This document shows, piece after piece, positions 1 to 5,678 of a DNA stretch of 8,126 nt; the first letter of the stretch is position 1; every line of letters starts with the position of its first letter. The DNA comes from Methanosarcinaceae archaeon (GTDB lineage: Archaea; Halobacteriota; Methanosarcinia; Methanosarcinales; Methanosarcinaceae). The notes below the pieces were generated by a model. That model searched no databases. It saw only the letters and a list, made by a program, of their open reading frames with translations, and was not told the DNA's origin. The stretch is taken from positions 1 to 8,126 of the forward strand of contig JAUSPM010000246.1 in assembly GCA_030655675.1 (NCBI GenBank). Reading direction: 5' to 3'. The translations under genes and the position numbers were made by a program.

Positions 1-117
1 AGTTTTTAATACAGAGTCTAATTCCATCGATTTTAAAGGTGTTTGACAGTTGTGTGTAATTATCTATTTGGAGTATATTCAGTCTAAAGATAACGTTTAT
101 GTAGGGCTGAATAGTTA

Positions 118-162
118 CAATCAAACAATCAAACAATCAAACAATCGATCAAACAATCAATC
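118..162. repeat. 8-bp tandem repeat (CAAACAAT)
   Basis: CAAACAAT occurs three times in tandem at 122-145 and once more at 150-157 after a CGAT interruption, with partial units at both ends. It lies in non-coding DNA downstream of the DUF362 gene. The units are too short and have no spacers, so this is not a CRISPR array. Confidence 0.85.
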
Positions 163-182
163 TATTTTTGGAAAGTGGTTAT

Positions 183-231
183 GGAACGTGCCGCCTGCGG
201 CGGTTCCTGCATTGTTTTTTGGTTTAACCAA
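183..231. terminator. GC-rich hairpin with T-run, downstream of the DUF362 gene
   Basis: GGAAC (183-187) pairs with GTTCC (203-207), and GCCG (190-193) with CGGC (198-201), around a CCTG loop and a small internal bulge. A run of six T follows at 215-220 on the plus strand, and a small palindrome TTGGTT-T-AACCAA covers 219-231. The T-run side suits transcription entering from the left on the plus strand; for the minus-strand DUF362 transcript the hairpin is not followed by a U-tract. Direction is therefore uncertain. Confidence 0.4.
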
Positions 232-252
232 ATAAAACGGACTCACAATCCT

Positions 253-1359
253 TCACTCAACCAACTCATATTTTCGATTCCCAGCTCCCACTTTCTCCGC
301 ATACTCAAGATGTATTACAGGATCAATACCCCACACATCATGCACGCCACCACAATTCCCATCCTCGTGCATCTTGCGGTTGATCAAGTCAATGCTTGCC
401 ATATCCAACGCCACCGGGTCGCACGAGGCTACAATTCCAACGTCTCGCGAAAACACAGGTGCCGAGAAATTGAAACAATCACAACCCGGTGTCAGGTCGA
501 ATATCCAGTTGATGTAACCGATCCTGCCAGACAATGCCTTTATCGGTCCAACTGCAGCCTCACCAAGTCGCACCTGCATCTTTTCTGCAACATCTTCAGG
601 CGGGATAATGGCTTCCTGTGGGCATGATTCGAGGCATGACAACTCACCTTTGCACAGATCGTGGTCAACATACGCCTTATCACTGCCCACCTTATCGCCA
701 TACACCTTATCGCCGTATACTTTATCGCCATCCATCTTCAATGCACCCCAGACACACTGGTCAAAGCAAACTCCGCACCCGATACATTTTTCAGTATCGA
801 TAGTAGGTCGCCCAACCTCATGAACGCGCGTCTTTCCAGCCTTATCAAGACATCCCATTCCGAGATTTTTGATAGCACCGCCAAAACCTGAACCCGGATG
901 TCCCTTACAATGAGATATCATGATCATACAATCCGCTTTTGCGATAGCAGAAGCCACTGTGATACTGTCGAGCACCTCGCCCCTTATCTCAACTTTAACG
1001 CTATCATCCCCAAGTAAACCATCCGCAACAATAATTGGAGCATTCATGCTTGCCTGCGTGAAACCATTCACCTCAGCAGTCCAGAGCAGATCTACTGCGT
1101 TCAATCTCATACCTTTGTACAGAACAGTGGTATCCGTTACAAACGGAATACCTCCGGCTTCCTTGATCAGGTCAACGACAGTTCTTACTATCACAGGACG
1201 TATGTGGGTTGTATTTCCATATTCACCCGGATGTATCTTCACTGCCACGATGTCGCCTTTTTTTACCGGCGATATTTTAGGAAAAAGTTCCTTAATCTGA
1301 TCTATCTGCGTCTGCTGCGGACCTATGTTATCAACTGATTTGAAAAAAACCTTGCTCAT
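253..1359 (-). CDS. DUF362 protein with inserted ferredoxin-like Fe-S region
   Basis: The product has 368 residues from ATG 1359. DUF362 text surrounds the insert: GDIVAVKIHPGEYGNTTHIRP near residue 35, ISHCKGHPGSGFGGAIKNLGMGC at 148-170, and GIVASCDPVALDMASIDL near 308. Between them is a ferredoxin-like part with C192, C195, C198 and C202 (CIGCGVCFDQC) and C236, C242 and C246 (CKGELSCLESCP). That gives seven Cys instead of the eight of a normal two-cluster ferredoxin. The linker between the halves is a repeat, three copies of GDKV then SDKA. There is no signal peptide or membrane segment, so it should be cytoplasmic. The function of the family is not established; a redox or assembly role is only inferred. 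The frame is open to a GTG at 1371, but GAGAGGTG at 1369-1376 fits ATG 1359 at a spacing of nine bases. TGA stop. It lies downstream of the ACDS operon but beyond a terminator, so it probably has its own transcript. Confidence 0.85.
   Translation of the reverse strand: MSKVFFKSVDNIGPQQTQIDQIKELFPKISPVKKGDIVAVKIHPGEYGNTTHIRPVIVRTVVDLIKEAGGIPFVTDTTVLYKGMRLNAVDLLWTAEVNGFTQASMNAPIIVADGLLGDDSVKVEIRGEVLDSITVASAIAKADCMIMISHCKGHPGSGFGGAIKNLGMGCLDKAGKTRVHEVGRPTIDTEKCIGCGVCFDQCVWGALKMDGDKVYGDKVYGDKVGSDKAYVDHDLCKGELSCLESCPQEAIIPPEDVAEKMQVRLGEAAVGPIKALSGRIGYINWIFDLTPGCDCFNFSAPVFSRDVGIVASCDPVALDMASIDLINRKMHEDGNCGGVHDVWGIDPVIHLEYAEKVGAGNRKYELVE
676..735. repeat. 15-bp tandem repeat inside the DUF362 gene
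   Basis: Four consecutive 15-base units begin at 676, 691, 706 and 721. The middle two, CTTATCGCCATACAC and CTTATCGCCGTATAC, differ by two bases; the outer units are more diverged. The period is five codons, so the frame is kept. The units encode the GDKV-type linker between the two halves of the Cys-rich insert. Confidence 0.85.
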
Positions 1360-1368
1360 GCTCACCAA

Positions 1369-1376
1369 CACCTCTC
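1369..1376 (-). promoter_or_regulatory. Ribosome binding site of the DUF362 gene, decides the start
   Basis: GAGAGGTG on the minus strand matches the archaeal anti-Shine-Dalgarno and is nine bases before ATG 1359. The upstream GTG 1371 overlaps this site, so it is unlikely to be the start. Confidence 0.65.
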
Positions 1377-1394
1377 AATGTAGATTGATTTTTG

Positions 1395-1407
1395 GTGATA
1401 AAAAGAC
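1395..1407 (-). promoter_or_regulatory. Possible TATA box of the DUF362 gene
   Basis: On the minus strand the sequence reads GTCTTTTTATCAC, with TTTTTATC resembling an archaeal TATA box. It is about 36-48 bases upstream of ATG 1359. Initiation about 25 bases downstream would give a short leader that just includes the ribosome site. No clear BRE is visible, and AT-rich surroundings make chance matches likely. Confidence 0.25.
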
Positions 1408-1446
1408 TACTGTATGAAAAATCAGATACAACAATATCACAGTTCA

Positions 1447-1593
1447 TTATCTTGAATAGTATCGTTTGGAAAAATCAGCGATACGAATGAACTTTCCTTC
1501 TCGAATATTTTTCAGTTTTTTCAAATATTCATTATTTGCTTTAAGTTCCTTGAAAACTTCACATATCTTCAACATTTGTATTCGTTTACCCAT
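1447..1593 (-). CDS. Possible small protein of 48 residues, function unknown
   Basis: An ATG at 1593 opens 48 codons ending in TAA at 1447, on the same strand as all the other genes and 87 bases upstream of the DUF362 gene. An in-frame TAG lies two codons before the ATG, so this is the only ATG start. The product begins MGKRIQMLKICEVFKELKAN, has a Lys/Glu/Leu-rich likely helix (residues 7-30), and ends in a basic, aromatic tail (FSKRYYSR). The composition is protein-like rather than random, and the shape loosely recalls the C-terminal half of small antitoxin-like proteins, but no toxin gene lies beside it. The only ribosome site is a weak GGGGAT about ten bases upstream. In AT-rich DNA an ORF of this length can arise by chance, and it might also be a gene remnant. 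Confidence 0.3.
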   Translation of the reverse strand: MGKRIQMLKICEVFKELKANNEYLKKLKNIREGKFIRIADFSKRYYSR

Positions 1594-1719
1594 TCGAATC
1601 TAATCCCCAGTTCATAATAATCAAACAAATTGTTAAACATTATTGAATACACTTTGCCAATAGCAAATACAGTTAGAAATCTAAAAACAATCATAAAAAC
1701 GCTGTTAAAATCAGAAGAA

Positions 1720-1790
1720 AAGTGAGCGGGTAGGGATTGGGGTATGTGTGTGTGTGTATATTTGTGGGGTAAAAAATGTCCCGCTCACTT
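1720..1790. repeat. 11-bp perfect inverted repeat enclosing G-tracts and (TG)6
   Basis: AAGTGAGCGGG (1720-1730) and CCCGCTCACTT (1780-1790) are perfect complements, 49 bases apart. Between them on the plus strand are G-tracts at 1733-1735, 1739-1742 and 1766-1769, besides the GGG at the end of the left arm, and a (TG)6 run at 1745-1756. The arms would pair in RNA from either strand. No T-run follows directly on either strand, so it is not a typical terminator. It could be a structured RNA, a protein site, or a recombination scar. Confidence 0.7.
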
Positions 1791-1891
1791 ATAATCTAGT
1801 ATAATTCCATCGTAGATAAATGTGAGTGTTGAGGCAAGAAATAGACGTGTCGCTTGATGCTGAAAAACGCACATAAAAATAATTTATATGT

Positions 1892-1915
1892 ATGTGTATT
1901 ATATGTAGTACACAT
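1892..1915. repeat. AT-rich dyad beside a TATA-like sequence
   Basis: ATGTGTA (1892-1898) and TACACAT (1909-1915) are inverted copies ten bases apart. They abut AATTTATATG (1881-1890), which resembles an archaeal TATA box on the plus strand and, as CATATAAATT, on the minus strand. This might be a promoter with an operator-like dyad, but there is no obvious gene at the right distance on either strand. Confidence 0.3.
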
Positions 1916-1992
1916 GTACAGAAACAAACTCGAAAATCCCCACTATGCTCAAATTTACTAATTGCATATAATTTTACAAATTCAATATAACG

Positions 1993-2023
1993 AAAAAATG
2001 AGAAGTAGGAAATTCCTACTTCT
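1993..2023 (-). terminator. Hairpin plus U-tract ending the cdh operon, overlapping the cdhE stop
   Basis: On the minus strand AGAAGTAGGA (2014-2023) and its perfect complement TCCTACTTCT (2001-2010) form a 10-bp stem with a 3-base loop. Two bases later comes a run of six T (1993-1998). The upstream arm contains the last Lys codons and the TAG stop of cdhE. Position at the operon end and the U-tract fit a termination site; archaea terminate mainly on U-tracts, and the hairpin may also protect the mRNA 3' end. Confidence 0.7.
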
Positions 2024-3425
2024 TCACTGGAGGCCAGTTCTTCTCCATCCAGCCAGGAATACGTCCTGAATCCGGTGGACCGATCATAACATTGACACCA
2101 ACCTCATCCTCCACATCACCCTGCAACCTTGCAGCAAGTCCCGGAAGTACCAGCGTGTTGTGTGAGGTCTTTTCCTTGAGATTAAATCCTGCCTCTTCCA
2201 GACCCTTCTTGATCTTTGCAGCCGTCAACTGTCCGCCTGCAACCGCTGCTTCAACACCGATACCATCAGTATCAACTGCCATAAGATAGCAGTCAATGTC
2301 ATTTGATGCGAGATCACTCTCAACAGTGTAGTATGTCAGTGCAAAGTTCGTGGTCACAATTACCGGTGAATCCGCTGTTGGTGAACCAACCTCGTTCACA
2401 GCAGGATCAACAGTTACCGGCTTTCTCGGATCTGTGTAGATAGTATCACGTATGTGCAACTCAGGAAGCAATGCATACGGCTCGATACTGTGGAGCAGCA
2501 GGAGATCACCATATTTGATGGTGAAAACCGATGCTACAACAGTTTCCCAATACGAAGCATCGACAGGATCATCATGAGCCATCCACGCCGTAAGCGGCAC
2601 TGCCATAATCGGGAACGCAATGTCGCGGTCACCGGCAATACCTGCCCTCCTGATCTTCAGGAAATTGTGGAAAGTGGTCCTCAGATCCTTCCCTGTCGGG
2701 AACGTTCCCGGGTCAAGGACAAGGTTCTCCATTCCCATCTCAAGGAACGTCTTTGCAAGGGACTTGAGCAGATCAAGATCATTTGGTGCAAACAGGGCAA
2801 CAGGAACATTATATTCAAGTGCAAGGTCTGCGACCTCCTGCCAGTTATCCTTATTTGCAGCATAGATAAGTGGATTCTTACCACCTGCAACCTCAAGTCC
2901 GGCTTTCAAAACCTTTGGATCGAACGAACAAAGTATCAGTGGAAGATCAGTCGTATCCATTACCTTCTTAACAGTTTCCGCAAACTTTTTCGGATCACCG
3001 GAAATTGAGCGCACTGCAATCATGTCAAGTAAAAGATACTCACCGACATAGAATTTCTTGAAATCCCGTATCTGTTCCACCCTGGCAACAAGGTCAGCCT
3101 CGGACATCGTGTCCCAGACATCATAAGCCAGTGCGTTTTGGTTGAAGAACGTCAACTTGTGACGATACAGTACATCATCGCCGCCGATCTTTACAATATG
3201 GTCACCGACACCGATCTCAACCTCACGGATCTCCGGTGCCAGAAGTGCATCAAGTTCAGCATATTTCTTCTTGAACTTGTCATCAAGGATGGGAGTACAG
3301 TCAGTAAGTTTGAGTGAACGGTCGATCAGATGTGACGCAAATGCCATACATGTTGCTTCGCCACAATCACCACAGTTGGTGCCGGGTAAAAATTTGTATG
3401 CCTGCAATGGGCTGTTTAGTTTCAT
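2016..3425 (-). CDS. cdhE: ACDS complex gamma subunit (corrinoid Fe-S protein, large subunit)
   Basis: The product has 469 residues. The N-terminal domain carries the [4Fe-4S] motif C18-x2-C21-x4-C26-x16-C43 (TNCGDCGEATCMAFA), the layout known from corrinoid Fe-S proteins; this cluster reductively reactivates the cobamide. A TIM-barrel domain follows (for example LPLILCSFDPKVLKAGLEVA, NLVLDPGTFPTGKDL). The C-terminal domain, from about residue 345, ends with NTLVLPGLAARLQGDVED and VMIGPPDSGRIP and is the cobamide-binding part in homologues. The start is ATG at 3425 with a near-perfect GGAGGTG (3433-3439) overlapping the end of cdhD, seven bases away. The stop is TAG at 2016, inside the stem of the presumed terminator hairpin. 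It is the last gene of the operon. Confidence 0.97.
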   Translation of the reverse strand: MKLNSPLQAYKFLPGTNCGDCGEATCMAFASHLIDRSLKLTDCTPILDDKFKKKYAELDALLAPEIREVEIGVGDHIVKIGGDDVLYRHKLTFFNQNALAYDVWDTMSEADLVARVEQIRDFKKFYVGEYLLLDMIAVRSISGDPKKFAETVKKVMDTTDLPLILCSFDPKVLKAGLEVAGGKNPLIYAANKDNWQEVADLALEYNVPVALFAPNDLDLLKSLAKTFLEMGMENLVLDPGTFPTGKDLRTTFHNFLKIRRAGIAGDRDIAFPIMAVPLTAWMAHDDPVDASYWETVVASVFTIKYGDLLLLHSIEPYALLPELHIRDTIYTDPRKPVTVDPAVNEVGSPTADSPVIVTTNFALTYYTVESDLASNDIDCYLMAVDTDGIGVEAAVAGGQLTAAKIKKGLEEAGFNLKEKTSHNTLVLPGLAARLQGDVEDEVGVNVMIGPPDSGRIPGWMEKNWPPVKK

Positions 3426-3429
3426 GTTC

Positions 3430-4767
3430 TCACACCTCCGCCCCGATCCAGTTAGAAATATCGATCGTCTCTTCTTCTTTCAAACCAAAGAGGGTCTGTG
3501 TGATCTCTTTGACAACCTGCACGGATGTCGGGTGCATCATCATGAAAAGGTCATTACCTGCAAGTGCAAGTGACAAACCTGTAACGATCTCCCAGATCGG
3601 ACCTCTGTATTCACGTGGTCCCCAATCGGAATCCTGCTTGAGTGGAGATGAGACCATCCATGATTCCCTGGCACCCCACGCATTGGTAGTACCTGATGAC
3701 ATCGGGAATGTCAATTCTTCATCACCCATAAGACCCGCAAGTCGTATGCGCTCCATGTTAGTATAAGCATAATCAAGACCATAACCAAGTGCCGCAGTTG
3801 TTGGGTCCATTACAATGTTCTCCCTTGGAACATTGCACTGTTTCATCAATTTGCGGTTAAGTTCCTTTTGCGCATTGATCTCCAGTTGTGTCCATGAAAG
3901 AACAACATGACCGTAATCATTTGCTGCCTTTGCGATACGTGCATAGTCAAGGTTCAGGCTGGCTGAAGCAAGCAAACATCGCTCACCCTCAGCAACTTCT
4001 GCTGCCTTCTCCAAAACTTCAGGGTCCTTCTGTGGATTACCGGAACCGCCAATGACGATAGGAACATCAACAGCCTGCAGAACATCCTCAACAACCTTTG
4101 CAGCATCGCGTGCCGATGTGTCTTTGATAAGTGGATCAGTTGAAATTAGGTGAATAGTAACCATGTCGGCGTTGAAATCTTTAACAACCTTCTTTGCCCA
4201 TTCAGCCGGGTCATTGATGACATCTTCATAGTTCATCTTGACAGCCTTTGCCATACCGATAGGCATGTCAAATACATCCATAGTCACGTAATTTCGGTGC
4301 GGCATTTCAGTATCAAAATAGAATGGTAATGAATTCTCGCCACCAAGCGTAACCGTGCTCTTACGGCTGCCGCCATCTGCCGAAGTCGCACCAAGTGTGA
4401 CTTCCTGGATCGTGTGCTTCCATTCTTCCACATTTTTAACCTCGAATTTGGAAGGAATGAGTTTGTTCAACCGCACAGGTGCAGTAATACCTGCTGTGGG
4501 TGCTGCCATTCCGCCAATACCTACTCCTGCCATATTTGCAAAAGCCTGCCCAACAGGATATCCCAACATGTTTGCAATATTTGCAAGATGTACCGAGATC
4601 TGTGCAGTTTCATGACCCAATGCATAAGCAAGAGCCGGATTAAGTCCGCCGCCACCACTGATGTTCAGTTCGATGTCACCCTCGATGGTCACGCCTTCGA
4701 GTGCTTCGACATCTCCCAGATCCTTGAACATATCAGTAATATCTGACAACTTTATTTTTTTTGTCAT
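3430..4767 (-). CDS. cdhD: ACDS complex delta subunit (corrinoid Fe-S protein, small subunit)
   Basis: The product has 445 residues and forms the corrinoid iron-sulfur methyl carrier with CdhE. The pair takes the methyl group from methyl-tetrahydrosarcinapterin and passes it via its cobamide to the A-cluster of CdhC, or the reverse in acetate cleavage. Recognisable parts are a Gly-rich segment (GGGGLNPALAYALGHETAQ, from about residue 38), the KLIPSKFEV and LGGENSLPFYFDTE strands, VPIVIGGSGNPQKDPEVLEKA, and IVMDPTTAALGYGLDY, as in the TIM-barrel delta subunits. There are few cysteines and no Fe-S motif, as expected for this subunit. The start is ATG at 4767 with GGTGA at 4775-4779, seven bases upstream. 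The 114-base gap to cooC holds 13-nt tandem repeats. The TGA stop is four bases before the cdhE start, so the two partners are probably coupled in translation. Confidence 0.96.
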   Translation of the reverse strand: MTKKIKLSDITDMFKDLGDVEALEGVTIEGDIELNISGGGGLNPALAYALGHETAQISVHLANIANMLGYPVGQAFANMAGVGIGGMAAPTAGITAPVRLNKLIPSKFEVKNVEEWKHTIQEVTLGATSADGGSRKSTVTLGGENSLPFYFDTEMPHRNYVTMDVFDMPIGMAKAVKMNYEDVINDPAEWAKKVVKDFNADMVTIHLISTDPLIKDTSARDAAKVVEDVLQAVDVPIVIGGSGNPQKDPEVLEKAAEVAEGERCLLASASLNLDYARIAKAANDYGHVVLSWTQLEINAQKELNRKLMKQCNVPRENIVMDPTTAALGYGLDYAYTNMERIRLAGLMGDEELTFPMSSGTTNAWGARESWMVSSPLKQDSDWGPREYRGPIWEIVTGLSLALAGNDLFMMMHPTSVQVVKEITQTLFGLKEEETIDISNWIGAEV

Positions 4768-4819
4768 GTTAATTTCACCGTCTGCATAAATGATGTATCA
4801 ATGGTCTTTAACTATTACT

Positions 4820-4889
4820 TGTAATTATTAACTGTAATTATTAACTGTAACTATAAATTGTAATTACTATCATAACTGCAACTATAACT
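4820..4889. repeat. 13-nt imperfect tandem repeats between cooC and cdhD
   Basis: On the plus strand the unit TGTAATTATTAAC occurs exactly at 4820-4832 and 4833-4845, followed by diverged copies at 4846-4858 (three changes) and 4859-4871 (two changes). A further related unit at 4877-4889 comes after a five-base insertion and runs into the end of cooC. The array fills much of the 114-base gap. On the minus strand it contains CAATTTATAG (4851-4860), which resembles a TATA box about 85 bases before cdhD, so an internal promoter is possible. Confidence 0.75.
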
Positions 4890-5634
4890 TTAATTTCTTT
4901 GCAATATTCTCAATTTCCCGTACTGCAACTGAATCATCCGGAAGATCGAACAATGGAGTCCCAACAAGATCGCGCTCCTGTATCATCTCATCGACCTCGA
5001 CCGCACCAATTAATTCAAGTTTAAGTTCCCTTGCAGTCTCCGAGATCGTATCCTTGTTGGCATCCGTGACTTTGTTTGCAATGACATATATATTCTTGAC
5101 ATTTGCCTCAAGTTCCCCGACAAGTTCACGTATTCGCTCACCTGTCCGAAGACCTCTGCGTGAACCGTCCGTAACAACAATAAGATCATCCACATCGCGA
5201 ATTATCTTACGGCTGAAATGCTCAAGACCTGCTGCAGTATCAATAATGACCACATCATAGTTCTTGACAAGACGATCCATGATACCGCGAAGCAGGTTAT
5301 TCGCATAGCAGTAACAGCCGGAACCCTCAGGACGACCCATCACAAGCAAGTCATATCCGGGCATCTCGATCAATACCTCATATATCTTGGACTCGAATAT
5401 AGTTTCCTTATTGATATCAGGGGGAAGATTATCCCTCTCGTTGAGCATGAACTCACGCATATCCCCAATACCGGTTTCCGCCTCGCACCCAAGTGTCTCA
5501 GGCAGATTGGTATCAGGATCAGCATCGATTGCCAGGACAACCTTGTTGCCTTTTGTAAGATAGCGGATAAGCAATGCTGCAATTGCAGTTTTGCCTGTTC
5601 CGCCCTTACCGGTTATCGCAATGACTCTTGTCAC
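4882..5634 (-). CDS. cooC: CooC-type nickel-insertion ATPase of the CODH/ACS operon
   Basis: The product has 250 residues and belongs to the MinD/NifH-like (SIMIBI) P-loop ATPases. The deviant Walker A is GKGGTGKT (residues 9-16) with signature Lys10. A switch I-like DADPDTNLP begins at residue 37 and a switch II-like DTAAGLEHF at 132. A CxC pair, C107 and C109 (GSGCYCYANN), matches the pair that binds nickel or zinc between the two protomers of CooC dimers. CooC proteins use ATP hydrolysis to help insert nickel into CO dehydrogenase; a role at the A-cluster of CdhC is also possible. It lies between cdhC and cdhD, where methanosarcinal operons carry this gene. The start is GTG at 5634 with CAGAGG (5641-5646) six bases upstream; it is the only non-ATG start in the operon, perhaps reflecting lower demand for a maturation factor. 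TAG stop. The exact metal target is inferred. Confidence 0.92.
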   Translation of the reverse strand: MTRVIAITGKGGTGKTAIAALLIRYLTKGNKVVLAIDADPDTNLPETLGCEAETGIGDMREFMLNERDNLPPDINKETIFESKIYEVLIEMPGYDLLVMGRPEGSGCYCYANNLLRGIMDRLVKNYDVVIIDTAAGLEHFSRKIIRDVDDLIVVTDGSRRGLRTGERIRELVGELEANVKNIYVIANKVTDANKDTISETARELKLELIGAVEVDEMIQERDLVGTPLFDLPDDSVAVREIENIAKKLKL

Positions 5635-5640
5635 AGAAGA

Positions 5641-5646
5641 CCTCTG
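5641..5646 (-). promoter_or_regulatory. Ribosome binding site of cooC, supports a GTG start
   Basis: CAGAGG lies six bases before GTG 5634. No ATG lies nearby in frame before the Walker A motif, which begins nine residues into the protein, so the GTG is the only sensible start. Confidence 0.7.
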
Positions 5647-5678
5647 ATTTACATAGAATTACTTCGATTTACTTACGA

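Larger units (their letters stand above)
1594..1992. other. Intergenic region without a recognised gene
   Basis: Between the cdhE terminator and the possible small ORF there is no ORF of note; the best minus-strand reading is about 29 codons. The region is AT-rich except for a G-rich block. It holds the 11-bp inverted repeat at 1720-1790 with G-tracts and (TG)6, and a TATA-like sequence with a dyad at 1881-1915. I see no tRNA, rRNA or CRISPR. Promoters for the DUF362 gene or an unannotated RNA may be here. Confidence 0.6.

Noticed and set aside
118..162. CRISPR-like array.
   Set aside because: The units are 8 bases, contiguous and without spacers, so this is a simple tandem repeat.
1360..1371. 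Upstream GTG/TTG starts for the DUF362 gene.
   Set aside because: They overlap or touch the Shine-Dalgarno sequence; ATG 1359 has correct spacing.
1585..1615. tRNA-like TTCGAATC motif.
   Set aside because: No acceptor stem, D-arm or anticodon arm can be built around it on either strand.
1720..1790. Miniature transposable element.
   Set aside because: The arms are short and I found no flanking target-site duplication; one copy in the window gives no support.
1993..2018. Read-through of the cdhE TAG as pyrrolysine.
   Set aside because: It would add only about 13 unrelated residues encoded by the terminator hairpin and U-tract; CdhE already has its full family length.
2454..3008. Plus-strand ORF of 184 codons.
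   Set aside because: It is antisense to cdhE, and its amino-acid order resembles a shadow reading rich in Arg/Cys/Ile with no motif.
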